DNA of 64,000 nt. It comes from Methanocorpusculum sp. (GTDB taxonomy: Archaea; Halobacteriota; Methanomicrobia; Methanomicrobiales; Methanocorpusculaceae). Below the pieces are notes generated by a model. It did not search any database. It was given only the letters and a program-made list of their open reading frames with translations, and had not been told where the DNA came from. The position numbers and the translations under genes were made by a program. The DNA lies in NCBI GenBank assembly GCA_029986255.1, contig DALTYD010000001.1:44687-108686 (forward strand). The letters run 5' to 3'. Positions 54,617 to 63,973 of this stretch are shown here, one piece after another. Numbering within the stretch: the stretch's first letter is position 1; each line of letters opens with the position of its first letter.

Positions 54617-55543
54617 ATGAAACCAATCCGTTTGCGCGATTTTATAATGACTGATGACGGCTGTTTGTATGCAGTATCCGGGTATGAAAACGAGAAACGT
54701 GTCGAATGTGTGCTTCGTTATGTGCCAACTGAGGATGGAGATCGCGTCGCCCCGTGGGGAATTCGCTACAAAAAGTACGATTTTTCCGATGCATTTTCCT
54801 GGGTAAGGGAGCATAAGCCAACATATCTGGATATCGTGCATCGGGTTCCGCTTTCGGATATTGTGCGTGTGTTTAAGCCAGAGGAACTTGTTGCCTCTAT
54901 CTCCGGCCGGAATATGCGCGCAGCACGTCTATTTTCTCATTTTGATCTCCCTCCGTTAACATGGGGTTGTACTGGTTCTCTTCTAGTGGGCCTGGAAAAT
55001 GAGGAATCTGATATCGATATGGTGGTATATGGAGATGCATGGTTTTCTGCTCGAGATCAGCTTATGCAGGCAGTCTCTCATGGAAAAATCTCAGCAATAA
55101 GTGAGGAGACCTGGAAAAAAGTGTATCACAAGCGAGTTCCTGATATCTCATTTGATGACTTTGTTCTTCATGAATTGCGGAAGTTTAATCGCGGAGAATT
55201 TGATGGGACATATTTTGATTTACTCTACTCGCGCGAATATGGTGCCTTACATACTGTTCCCCCAATCACACCGGGTGAAAAGATTGGGAAGATGACCATT
55301 GAAGCGATCGTTATGGATGCTTCACTATCCTTTGATAGTCCTGGCATATACTGTGTGGATCACGACGAGATAGATCTTGTTATGTCATTTACTCATACAT
55401 ATTGTGGTCAGTGCTTTGCTGGTGAGGTACTGGAGGCTTGTGGTGTTGTGGAGTCACATGGGGAGCAAACTTGGTTGATTGTGGGGACAACTCGTGAAGC
55501 ACATGGTGAGTACATTGTTTCTCGAACACTTTTGGATCAATAG
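54617..55543 (+). CDS. predicted nucleotidyltransferase (Pol beta superfamily)
   Basis: A 308-residue archaeal protein. An N-terminal domain of about 100 residues (FIMTDDGCLYAVSGYEN, RVAPWGIRYKKYDF) is followed by the nucleotidyltransferase motif CTGSLLVGLENEESDIDMVVYG near residue 120 (GS and DxD), and a C-terminal domain with GQCFAGEVLEACGVVE. Target unknown, perhaps a protein or RNA nucleotidylation. ATG 54617 is used; the TTG upstream overlaps the tRNA-Leu gene by only 0-1 base. Confidence 0.83.
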   Translation: MKPIRLRDFIMTDDGCLYAVSGYENEKRVECVLRYVPTEDGDRVAPWGIRYKKYDFSDAFSWVREHKPTYLDIVHRVPLSDIVRVFKPEELVASISGRNMRAARLFSHFDLPPLTWGCTGSLLVGLENEESDIDMVVYGDAWFSARDQLMQAVSHGKISAISEETWKKVYHKRVPDISFDDFVLHELRKFNRGEFDGTYFDLLYSREYGALHTVPPITPGEKIGKMTIEAIVMDASLSFDSPGIYCVDHDEIDLVMSFTHTYCGQCFAGEVLEACGVVESHGEQTWLIVGTTREAHGEYIVSRTLLDQ

Positions 55544-56474
55544 TAATTACTATCATCTTACTTTCTTATTGATTCGCTCGCTCTTATAAGATGTTTCTAT
55601 GGAATGAAGGTGATGTTATTTTTCTAGTAATTGTGTAATTTTCCAAAAAACTCTAATTATGCGATATTGTCTCATAATCCTGTGCAAATACATGTCATAT
55701 ATTTTCTCCTTCAATTTGAGATATAGATTAATCACATCTGTTTTTTAATTATATCTTTTTTATATTTAAATTAGCATTTAATTGTTTAGGTTATGGTTGA
55801 CTAATTTACTATTGCTTGCATATACTAACCAATTTTATTTTTTTATCTTACATTTTTGAGATATTCTCTCTTCTATATTTCTCTTCTGTCCCAGACCTCA
55901 CTGATAAATCACTAATAATCTATATCTCCTCTATCATCGCATTCATTATTTTAGCTCTGCTACAAATACAAATATGGGCAAAATATCTATATCTCTTTTC
56001 TTACTATTTTCTTCCATAGCCAAGGTTGTCTTTTTTCATTGAAATTATATAGATTTCTTTTTGAGTTCTCAACAAGTTATCAATTTAGATCTTTAGATAA
56101 ATTCTCACACTTCCTCACTAATATCTGCATAAATAATCTAGAGTAAACGGTGTTTCTATTCTCCTTTTTCATCTATCTTCTTTATATATATGTCCTACAT
56201 TTTTCATTTATTCTGTGATATTTATGTTATCAACATTGTAAAGAACTGAAATATAATGTTTTTAAATTCAGAAAAAACTACCCTTTGAATCAATCAATAT
56301 AATCAAAAAAAAATTGCTTATTTATCATATAGACCTGTAGTTTAATCCTCTAATACTTTTTCTATTCGTGTGTAATTCTTAACGTTTTTTTCCATTAAGA
56401 CTGTTCTGACCGCGATGATTATATTATTCCATCACCAATAATGGATTATGTCCTTTCTTGCTCAGACAACAGAT
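55544..56474. other. largest AT-rich spacer of the window
   Basis: More than 900 bases, very AT-rich, with homopolymer runs and short frames. A 67-codon plus-strand frame at 55816-56019 has two hydrophobic stretches but low complexity and no ribosome site. Nothing else seen. Confidence 0.45.
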
Positions 56475-57722
56475 ATGTCTTTTTTGAAGAAGCTTGATCC
56501 ACAGATCACAGATCTCATTAACAAAGAGTACATACGCCAGGTAGAAGGTCTTGAACTGATTGCCTCTGAAAATGTTGTTTCTCGCGAAGTCATGGAAGCT
56601 ATGGGTACTATTCTCACCAATAAATATGCAGAGGGATATCCTGGAAAACGTTACTATGGTGGTTGTGAATTCCACGATCAGATTGAAAATATTGCCCGTG
56701 ATCGACTGTGTCAACTTTTTGGTGCGGAGCATGCAAACGTGCAACCACACTCTGGTAGTCAAGCTAATGAGGCTGTTTATCTCTCTTTTCTCAAACCAGG
56801 ATCTAAAATCCTTAGTCAGAGTCTCAATAATGGAGGTCATCTATCCCATGGGGATCCGGCAAATATTTCTGGTAAGTACTATAACATCACTTCCTATGGC
56901 GTGAACACCGAGACGGAATTGTTGGACTATGCAGAAATTGAAGCGCTTGCCCGCAAAATTCGACCCGATTTAATCATATGTGGTGCATCTGCTTACCCCA
57001 GAGAAATTAATTTTAAGGCGTTTTCTGAGATCGCTGAGGGTGTTGGTGCCCGTTCTCTTGCAGACATTGCCCATATCTCTGGTCTTTGTTGCACAGGCTT
57101 GCATAACTCTCCAGTTGGGGTTACCACTTATGTTACTTCCACTACGCATAAAACTCTTCGCGGTCCGCGTGGGGGTGTTATCATGTGTGGAAATGAGTAC
57201 GCAAATGCAATTGACAAAGCTGTATTCCCTGGTCTTCAGGGGGGTCCTCTTATGCATGTTATCGCTGCAAAGGCAGTTTGCTTCCGTGAGGCTCTCAGTA
57301 CTGCATATAATGACTATGTAAAACAGGTTGTCAAAAACTGTAAGGTGCTTGCCAATGCTCTCATGGATAATGGATTCCGCCTAGTGACAGGTGGAACTGA
57401 TAACCATCTTTGCCTCATTGATCTATCAGAGCTGGGAATCTCTGGGCACCAGGCTGAAATCGCTCTTGGAAAAGCAGGGATCACAGTGAACAAAAATACT
57501 ATCCCTCACCAACATCTTTCCCCCTCTGAAACCCCGGGTCTCCGCTTAGGTACGCCAACCATCACTACGCGTGGTATGAGAGAGGAGGAGTGTAAACAGG
57601 TTGGTGAATGGATATCTCGAGTCCTGCACCACATTGATGATGCCAACCTGATTGCTGAGATCAGGGAAGAGGTTACTACGTTCTGTTTGCGATATCCACT
57701 TTATCCGGAAGTCCAGGAGTAA
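56475..57722 (+). CDS. glyA: serine hydroxymethyltransferase
   Basis: PLP enzyme converting serine to glycine while loading C1 on tetrahydromethanopterin; 415 residues. [31 protein letters not shown] near residue 48, [26 protein letters not shown] with the PLP-binding Lys near 226, and [10 protein letters not shown] near 345. The start at ATG 56475 ([11 protein letters not shown]) fits the family; nine further codons upstream are open. Downstream pterin gene follows 19 bases later. Confidence 0.94.
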   Translation: MSFLKKLDPQITDLINKEYIRQVEGLELIASENVVSREVMEAMGTILTNKYAEGYPGKRYYGGCEFHDQIENIARDRLCQLFGAEHANVQPHSGSQANEAVYLSFLKPGSKILSQSLNNGGHLSHGDPANISGKYYNITSYGVNTETELLDYAEIEALARKIRPDLIICGASAYPREINFKAFSEIAEGVGARSLADIAHISGLCCTGLHNSPVGVTTYVTSTTHKTLRGPRGGVIMCGNEYANAIDKAVFPGLQGGPLMHVIAAKAVCFREALSTAYNDYVKQVVKNCKVLANALMDNGFRLVTGGTDNHLCLIDLSELGISGHQAEIALGKAGITVNKNTIPHQHLSPSETPGLRLGTPTITTRGMREEECKQVGEWISRVLHHIDDANLIAEIREEVTTFCLRYPLYPEVQE

Positions 57723-57741
57723 CATATGCAGGCGATATCCC

Positions 57742-58545
57742 ATGGAAATTCGGATTAAAAACATTCGTATCGGTAAAAGATACTCTCCGAAGATTATGGG
57801 CGTCCTAAACATTAGTCCTGAATCATTTTTTTTGGACTCAATCTCTCCATGTAATATGGTTACTACTCGTGTAGAAGAGATGATTCGGGAAGGAGCAGAT
57901 CTTATTGATCTCGGTGCTCGAAGTACAGCACTCGATTCTCCTCCACTTCCGGTTGTGGATGAACGGGAACGAATTCTTCATGCAATGAAGGAACTCGATG
58001 GATACGATGTTGTTCTGTCGCTTGACACCATGCATCCTGATGTTTTGAATGCAGCTCTCCACTATGACATCTCTGCTATTAATGATATTAATGGTCTGGC
58101 AAATCCAGAATATGCTAGACTTGTTGCTGATTCTGGTCTGCCTGTAATTGCAATGGCCTCACACCATCGTCCAGGTGATTCTCTGGGCATGTTCGGAACG
58201 CATGCTGCATTACAGGAGATACTCAATCGCGCAGAAAAGTATGATATATGTGACCTTATTCTTGATCCGGGTGTTGGAAAATGGATTGCAGAACGTTCAC
58301 TTATGATGGATTGGGATATCTGTCGGCATTTTTCTGAACTGAATCAGTATGATCATCCATTGCTTGCTGCGATTTCTCGAAAAACATTCATTGGTGCTTG
58401 TATTGGTAAACCAGCATCTGAACGTCTCTATGGGACATTAGGCGTGATGTTCTATCTGTTAGAGAATGGTGCAGATATTGTTCGCGTGCACGATGTTGGT
58501 GCGTCGCGTGATATTGTTCGAGTCTATGAACAACTCTGTCGATGA
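57742..58545 (+). CDS. dihydropteroate synthase family protein
   Basis: A 267-residue TIM-barrel pterin-binding enzyme related to DHPS (FolP): MGVLNISPESFF, DLIDLGARSTA, VVLSLDTMHPDV, ISAINDINGL, LILDPGVGK and AAISRKTFIG. In methanogens such proteins are thought to serve in methanopterin-related C1 chemistry; the actual condensation partner is not paraaminobenzoate-ribitol in all cases, so the reaction is left open. Start at ATG 57742; the frame upstream overlaps glyA. Confidence 0.87.
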   Translation: MEIRIKNIRIGKRYSPKIMGVLNISPESFFLDSISPCNMVTTRVEEMIREGADLIDLGARSTALDSPPLPVVDERERILHAMKELDGYDVVLSLDTMHPDVLNAALHYDISAINDINGLANPEYARLVADSGLPVIAMASHHRPGDSLGMFGTHAALQEILNRAEKYDICDLILDPGVGKWIAERSLMMDWDICRHFSELNQYDHPLLAAISRKTFIGACIGKPASERLYGTLGVMFYLLENGADIVRVHDVGASRDIVRVYEQLCR

Positions 58546-58574
58546 TCCAAAACTGAAAATACCTATTTTCCTAT

Positions 58575-58600
58575 CCTCATATACTTACTCATATATGAGG
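58575..58600. repeat. 9-bp perfect inverted repeat between genes
   Basis: CCTCATATA at 58575-58583 and its exact complement TATATGAGG at 58592-58600 with an 8-base loop, in the spacer between the pterin synthase and CCA enzyme genes. Could be a hairpin at the end of the upstream transcript or an operator; no T-tract follows. Confidence 0.4.
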
Positions 58601-58677
58601 GTTTTGGATATGGGTGCTTCACAAGAGGTTATTACCATCTTTTGGAACTACATATGAACAATTGTGGAAATGTTTCT

Positions 58678-60084
58678 ATGACTAGAAGTTCAATCGAAGA
58701 GGCAGTCTTATCTCAAATAACTCCTACAGATTCTGAGCGCACTGCAGTGCAAATTATGGGAAATAAACTCATTGCTGCAGTGTATGATGTGGCTGGTGTT
58801 CCCGCAATGATGACTGGCTCTGTTGCGCGTGGTACATGGGTAAGAGGTGATAAAGATATCGACATCTTCATGCTGTTTCCACCTGAACTGTCCCGTGAAG
58901 AACTCAGGGAAAGAGGACTTGCTACTGCGTATGCCGTAGTGGATATGTTTTCTGGAACTGCGGTGGAAAAGTATGCAGAGCACCCATATTTAAATGCAGT
59001 GATCGAGGGGTTTGATGTCGATCTTGTCCCGTGCTATCACGTTGCTTCGACGGAGGAGATGAAGTGTGCTGTTGATCGGACCCCGTTTCATAATCGTTAT
59101 CTCCTTCCTAAGATCACTCCTCTCCGTGAAGATGTGCTTCTACTCAAACAGTTTGCCAAGGGTGGAGGCGTCTATGGATCGGATCACCAGACTGGTGGTT
59201 TTTCTGGATATCTCTGTGAACTACTAATTCTTTCGTATGGAGGTTTTTTAGAGTTTTTGCAGACTGCCTCTAAGTTCCATTATGGCGAGGTCATTGATAT
59301 TGAGAGATATTATTCTGACAAGAGGGCTGTTCTAGAAAAGTTCGCTGAGCCACTTGTGGTGATCGATCCAACTGATAAGAACCGTAATGTTGCTGCTGCT
59401 CTAACCCCAACGAAATTTGCAGAATTCATTGAACTCGCACGGAATTATTGCGCAAAGCCAAGTCTGATCTACTTTGTTGAGGATCCTCCAACACATATGG
59501 GAAAATCGGAATTTACTGCAGTTTTACAACAACGTGGCACTGAATTGCTAGCTATCCGATTAAAAACTCCACCCTATGTCGCCGATATTGTTGTCCCTCA
59601 GTTACGCAAGAGTATGGAGGCGATTTGCTCTCTTCTTGTTACCGAGAATTTTCAGATTCATCACGCAGATATTTCAATGGGAAATGAAAATTCACTGATT
59701 CTCTTTGAATTTTCCGTTGCTCGACTTCCTGAGATTGCTGTTCGTGCTGGTCCCCTGATATGGAATATCGAAAATTCTCATCGGTTTGTGACCAAGTACT
59801 TGCTGCAGGGAGAGTTTGCAGGACCCTGGTTCGAGGAGGTACGGTATTACACTGAGGTTCGTCGCAGGTACACTACTGCGGAATCATTACTTACTGATTC
59901 GGTGAAGATTCTTTCTGGTGCTTTGGGAAAGCACATTCGTCAAGTGATGGAGGAGTCAGGATATGAAGTACTGTCTGGAACAGATATCTGGTCAGCGGAA
60001 TTTTCATCCTTTTTCTTTTCATTCTTTTCTCGCTCGTCTCATGCTATTAGGAAACTGCGTTATATCGCGGGATTATCCCAATAA
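58678..60084 (+). CDS. cca: CCA-adding enzyme (class I tRNA nucleotidyltransferase)
   Basis: Archaeal enzyme building or repairing the tRNA 3' CCA end, needed here because the tRNA genes in the window do not encode CCA. About 468 residues; the nucleotidyltransferase motif TGSVARGTWVRGDKDIDIFM (GS..RGT...DxD) sits near residue 45, AVIEGFDVDLVPCYHV near 105 gives the third carboxylate, and KPSLIYFVEDPP and tail/body domains follow. I chose ATG 58678 (MTRSSIEEAV); upstream in-frame ATGs at 58642 and 58654 are open. Confidence 0.93.
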   Translation: MTRSSIEEAVLSQITPTDSERTAVQIMGNKLIAAVYDVAGVPAMMTGSVARGTWVRGDKDIDIFMLFPPELSREELRERGLATAYAVVDMFSGTAVEKYAEHPYLNAVIEGFDVDLVPCYHVASTEEMKCAVDRTPFHNRYLLPKITPLREDVLLLKQFAKGGGVYGSDHQTGGFSGYLCELLILSYGGFLEFLQTASKFHYGEVIDIERYYSDKRAVLEKFAEPLVVIDPTDKNRNVAAALTPTKFAEFIELARNYCAKPSLIYFVEDPPTHMGKSEFTAVLQQRGTELLAIRLKTPPYVADIVVPQLRKSMEAICSLLVTENFQIHHADISMGNENSLILFEFSVARLPEIAVRAGPLIWNIENSHRFVTKYLLQGEFAGPWFEEVRYYTEVRRRYTTAESLLTDSVKILSGALGKHIRQVMEESGYEVLSGTDIWSAEFSSFFFSFFSRSSHAIRKLRYIAGLSQ

Positions 60085-60098
60085 AATAATCAAAAAAA

Positions 60099-60503
60099 TT
60101 ATGCAATTTTTGAGCCTGCCGCTGGTCCTGGCATGCAAGTGTAGATATCTCGTATCACGAGTTTTAGCAATTCTTTTTTTGGAAGCCCTGGCTTTTTTGC
60201 ATCCATCATTTCCATCATCATAGTGTGTTCGGCTGTACCGGACTCCAGCGTTGCTGTCCCTTTAAGTTGGATACAGTTACTAATCTCTGGACTCCAGACA
60301 AGAAGTGCTGCCTGTGGGTTTTCTCGCACATTGATTGCGGTCTTGTTCATGAAATTGTTTGCAATCCAGATTGTATCATTATCCATTACCCACAGACCTC
60401 CCATTGGTGCCGCATTTGGCACTCCTGATTTTGAGGCGGTGATCAGGTGGCATACTCCTACTTTTTCGATCTGCCGTTTTATCTCATCATTTATCAATGC
60501 CAT
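60099..60503 (-). CDS. pyridoxamine 5'-phosphate oxidase family protein
   Basis: A 134-residue split-barrel flavoprotein: MALINDEIKRQIEKVG, HLITASKSGVPNAAPMG, VWMDNDTIWIANNFMNKTAINV-like core (visible as WVMDNDTIWIAN and KTAINVRENPQAALLVW). Binds FMN or F420; the substrate is unknown. Convergent with the CCA gene. Confidence 0.85.
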   Translation of the reverse strand: MALINDEIKRQIEKVGVCHLITASKSGVPNAAPMGGLWVMDNDTIWIANNFMNKTAINVRENPQAALLVWSPEISNCIQLKGTATLESGTAEHTMMMEMMDAKKPGLPKKELLKLVIRDIYTCMPGPAAGSKIA

Positions 60504-61205
60504 ATATATTTATTTATGTGACCATCCCATGTTAAATTTGTGGAAATTTTACTCATGGAATCATCCTCTTTATTATTTTTATTTGTTAATCCGATACGAT
60601 TGTATCATTTGTATGATATTTTTTAGCATTAATGGGGTGCGCCTTGCAAAAAGGAGAAGATATTCTAATGCGATAGGCATATCTGCGCTATCTGTCTACG
60701 ATGTTTCTTCCCTTATGGATGATCTAGATTATCTCCTCCATGTTTGTGTCAGTTGGTTTTGTCTTATAGGTTCTGCATGAGCAAATATCTGGAATAACCG
60801 CAGTCTTTCTCTTCCCGATATTGGTTCTAGATTGCTCTCTTCTTGTTTTCCAAGGTTATTGTATATTGTGGGAGGAAACTCTCTGACAGGTTCGTATCTC
60901 CTCTTAAAAATCGCCGAATATACTGAGGCTATATCTCATAGCTTGATTACAGTACTCATTTTTCTGTCATGCGATGTGTTCTAAATGATTACTGTAATAT
61001 ATATTTCTTCTGTTCGGATGTTCTATTTTTGATGGAGATCGCCACTAAAGTTCGTGTGTGCATATGTCCATTGATCCTATGTGAATGGTTAGTTATTTTT
61101 TACAATATAATTCCTTGAAGAACCTAATAGATGTATAGATTAGAGCAATCCATATCTTAATTGAATCTTTAGTAAATAAATAGAAAAAAAGGATATTTAA
61201 CTCGT
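60504..61205. other. spacer with an interrupted reading frame
   Basis: About 700 bases. Apart from the interrupted plus-strand frame at 60613-60984 (listed separately), I find no structure. The final 100 bases are AT-rich and probably hold the rnhA-trmO promoter. Confidence 0.4.
60613..60984 (+). pseudogene. possible broken gene with one in-frame TGA
   Basis: From ATG 60613 a frame of 55 codons (VRLAKRRRYSNAIGISALSV, SSLMDDLDYLLHV) reaches TGA at 60778-60780, and the same frame continues a further 67 codons (SLPDIGSRLLSSCFPRLLYI, GGNSLTGSYLLLKIAEYTEA) to TAA 60982-60984. The amino-acid mixture is more gene-like than the neighbouring spacers. No family recognised; it may be a recently inactivated gene or chance. 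Confidence 0.3.
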
Positions 61206-62072
61206 ATGGAAGAATTGGCAATATACACAGATGGTGCAAGTCGTGGAAATCCAGGGGAAGCCGCAGCTGCATGGTTAATTCTTCGTGGATGTGATGTGCT
61301 GGAATCTGAAGCACGTGTTCTCGGTGTACAAACCAATAATGTTGCTGAGTACATGGCACTTCTAGGTGCTATCACTGCTGCTAAAAAGTACTGTGATCCA
61401 CCCATCACCCAGCTCACAATTTTTTCAGACAGTGAACTGATGATCTCTCAGCTGATTGGAACATATGCAGTTCGTTCGAAAATTCTCAAACAACTTTATG
61501 ATGAAGTGATAGCACTTGCATCTGTCTATGCGAAGGTGTTATATCTGCATGTCCCTCGAAAAAATGCGTACATTGGATCCTGTGATTGGCTCTGTAATAA
61601 CGCGCTGGATACTCATGCTACGGTAGAGATGATTACTAAGCATCAGATACGTTTGCGTCCCATTGAATGCAGACCAATTGGCATTGTTTATTCTCCATTT
61701 ATGGAACAAAAAATGACTCCAAAACAGGGGAAATATACGAATAAACTCAGCACAATTGAAATATATCCTGAGTATTCTGATGGGATCGTCGGGCTTTCAA
61801 GAGGGGATTTGGTATTTATTCTCTGTTGGTTTGATCGATCTGAGCGCAACATTCTGCAAGTTGTTTCTCATGGTGGGCATCGTGAGCTGATAGGCGTATT
61901 TGCAACTCGTACCTCCGTAAGGCCAAATCCAATCTCTTTAACTCTTGTAACGATTGTTGCAATAAATGGCCTTCGCCTAACGATACGAGGACTTGAGGCT
62001 TTCAATGAAACACCTGTGTTGGATATTAAACCATATTACGCTGAACTTGATGTACCAGAGAGTCAGAGATGA
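61206..62072 (+). CDS. RNase HI fused to TrmO tRNA methyltransferase domain
   Basis: A 288-residue two-domain protein. Residues 1-140: ribonuclease HI fold with catalytic carboxylates in AIYTDGASRGNPGEA (D8), NNVAEYMALLGA (E), FSDSELMISQL (D) and NAYIGSCDWLCNNAL (D). Residues 150-288: TrmO/YaeB beta-barrel (t6A37 N6-methyltransferase): RPIGIVYSPF, FATRTSVRPNPISLTLV, LDIKPYYAELD. The link between them (HATVEMITKHQIRL) is short. Could reflect loss of a stop between two adjacent genes, or a true fusion. An AAAGGAT sequence lies upstream of ATG 61206. Confidence 0.87.
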   Translation: MEELAIYTDGASRGNPGEAAAAWLILRGCDVLESEARVLGVQTNNVAEYMALLGAITAAKKYCDPPITQLTIFSDSELMISQLIGTYAVRSKILKQLYDEVIALASVYAKVLYLHVPRKNAYIGSCDWLCNNALDTHATVEMITKHQIRLRPIECRPIGIVYSPFMEQKMTPKQGKYTNKLSTIEIYPEYSDGIVGLSRGDLVFILCWFDRSERNILQVVSHGGHRELIGVFATRTSVRPNPISLTLVTIVAINGLRLTIRGLEAFNETPVLDIKPYYAELDVPESQR

Positions 62073-62176
62073 TGTGGTATTTTTTTCCTAAGCAAAATAC
62101 ATAAAGGATATACTCTTTGCTGTGTAATAGCACATATATAATTAATTATTAGAGTTATATGCTAGGTGAAATCAAC

Positions 62177-63043
62177 ATGTCAGATAAACTTGATGAATGT
62201 GATGGTCATTGTGATGGATGTACACAGAAGAATGATACTTGCCAACAATTGAAAAAAGTCGATATTAGTGTACGTCATGTGCTTCTTGTTCTTTCTGGAA
62301 AAGGTGGTGTTGGCAAGAGTACTGTATCTGTTAATCTTGCATATGCCCTTTCAAACCACGGCTATCAGACGGGTCTTCTTGATCTGGATATTCATGGTCC
62401 AAGTATTGCAAAGATGCTTGGGATTGAGGATCTAAAGCTTCAAGCAATTGGCGATAAGATCATGCCTGTAAAGATTACCGGTTCCCTGAAAGTTATCTCT
62501 ATGGCCCTCCTCCTGAATACCACTGACAGTCCGATTGTTTGGCGTGGACCAATGAAGGCAGCGGCAATCCAACAATTCTTGGGCGATGTTGAGTGGGGTG
62601 ATCTCGACTATCTTGTCGTTGATTTGCCGCCAGGAACTGGTGATGAGGCGTTGAACATTGTGCAATTTGCTCCAAATGTCGAAGGGGCAGTTATTGTTAC
62701 TACTCCTCAGGATGTTGCAGTACTTGATTCCTCAAAAGCAATCAAGTTTGTGGAGATGATGAATTTACCAGTGCTTGGTGTTATTGAGAACATGTCTGGC
62801 ATGATTTGTCCTCAATGTGGTGCGATCGTGGATCTTTTTGGAAAGGGTGGGGGTGAAAAGGCGGCTAAGCAATATAACGTGCCATATCTTGGCTCAATCC
62901 CCATTGATATTGATATGCGTAAGGCGGGTGATGAGGGGAGACCATTCATTGTGAGGAAGCCCGGGCAGACAAGTGCTACTTGGGATGCGGTCGATACGGT
63001 TATGGAAAACCTGATCGTTGAAGTAGAGAAAAGAGATGAATAA
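62177..63043 (+). CDS. Mrp/NBP35 family Fe-S carrier ATPase
   Basis: P-loop ATPase that assembles or delivers Fe-S clusters, 288 residues. N-terminal cysteine cluster in CDGHCDGCTQKNDTC, deviant Walker A LSGKGGVGKSTVSVNL near residue 43, DLDIHGPS, VDLPPGTGDE, and the C-terminal CPQCGAIVDLFGKGGG (CxxC for the shared cluster). AGGTGA ribosome site 7 bases before ATG 62177 decides this start over ATG 62160. Many Fe-S proteins encoded in this window would need such a carrier. Confidence 0.94.
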   Translation: MSDKLDECDGHCDGCTQKNDTCQQLKKVDISVRHVLLVLSGKGGVGKSTVSVNLAYALSNHGYQTGLLDLDIHGPSIAKMLGIEDLKLQAIGDKIMPVKITGSLKVISMALLLNTTDSPIVWRGPMKAAAIQQFLGDVEWGDLDYLVVDLPPGTGDEALNIVQFAPNVEGAVIVTTPQDVAVLDSSKAIKFVEMMNLPVLGVIENMSGMICPQCGAIVDLFGKGGGEKAAKQYNVPYLGSIPIDIDMRKAGDEGRPFIVRKPGQTSATWDAVDTVMENLIVEVEKRDE

Positions 63044-63456
63044 TTTTTTATTTTTTACAGTTTTATATTCGTTTTGATTATTATTAGGAATCATTTTATT
63101 TATGTTTTTGAACGCGCATATCATTCGAAAAATAGATAATTGGCATCAGATCCCTGCATCATCATTTCTTTTTGGTTCAGTGGGGGTAACTTTCATCATC
63201 TGCCAAGTGTCTGATGTGTACTTATTTTATTGAAAATTCACTGTATCATTTTTTTGATTTGTTAGTGTGTTACATTCATATCCAGGAATCTCTTGCCAAA
63301 AACTCAAGTCATGCAAAAACATCTATTTTATAGATTAAGAAAGAATTTTTTTATGTTAACATGGTTACTATTATATTTTTTATTAATATTTTATTTAATA
63401 ATATTTATCTCTCATATGCACACCATTAATTTCGCAAAGCACTAACTATATTTATT
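63044..63456. other. AT-rich spacer
   Basis: About 410 bases with no gene. Its right part (63340-63450) is extremely AT-rich; ACTATATTTATT at 63445-63456 directly precedes the next ATG and may be part of the promoter of a leaderless transcript. Confidence 0.4.
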
Positions 63457-63957
63457 ATGTCAGAGAGGAGGACACTGACAATCGGAGTTACCATAAATAT
63501 TGGCAACTATGAAAGCCTCCGCCTTGAGGTGAGTGACTGTGTGCAGACTGAGGGTGAAGCAACAGAACTTTCTGCATTTCTTAATCGTGTTTTGGATGGT
63601 TTTGCAAACAACGACGCGACAACTCGTTCCTTAATTGATAAATATCGTAATCGAGTTTTGGAAAGAGATATGCCAGACCACCTCTCCTCCCAAGTCCTTA
63701 ATATACATGATGCATGTTGTGGTAAGCTTTCTGAACGTGCTGATGCGACTATATCTGAAAAACAACCAATTCTTGATCCAATAACAATTGTTGATTCTTC
63801 AGAAATTCGCGAACCTGTGAATCAAGAAGAAAAACCTGCAATTGCCGCTAATGAGCCGTTCAGATATATCTATGACGTTTATGGTGCGGTTGTTTCCAAG
63901 GTTCAACGAGATATATCTATCTCTTTATGGGTAAAACTCTTTGTAAATCTTGCATGA
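63457..63957 (+). CDS. unidentified protein
   Basis: A 166-residue protein. The N-terminal 70 residues (MSERRTLTIGVTINIGNYES, LNRVLDGFANNDATTRSLID, YRNRVL) look like a compact beta-alpha domain I have seen in methanogen hypothetical proteins but cannot name; the middle (90-130) is Pro/Glu/Ile-rich and likely unstructured; the C-terminus is again structured (YIYDVYGAVVSKVQRDI). Followed 16 bases later by another gene with a strong ribosome site. Confidence 0.6.
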   Translation: MSERRTLTIGVTINIGNYESLRLEVSDCVQTEGEATELSAFLNRVLDGFANNDATTRSLIDKYRNRVLERDMPDHLSSQVLNIHDACCGKLSERADATISEKQPILDPITIVDSSEIREPVNQEEKPAIAANEPFRYIYDVYGAVVSKVQRDISISLWVKLFVNLA

Positions 63958-63973
63958 AATTAGGAGATATATC

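Noticed and set aside
60778..60780. In-frame TGA as a selenocysteine codon
   Set aside because: No selenoprotein context or hairpin is seen, and the NiFe and Fwd active sites in this window use Cys, so a stop is simpler.
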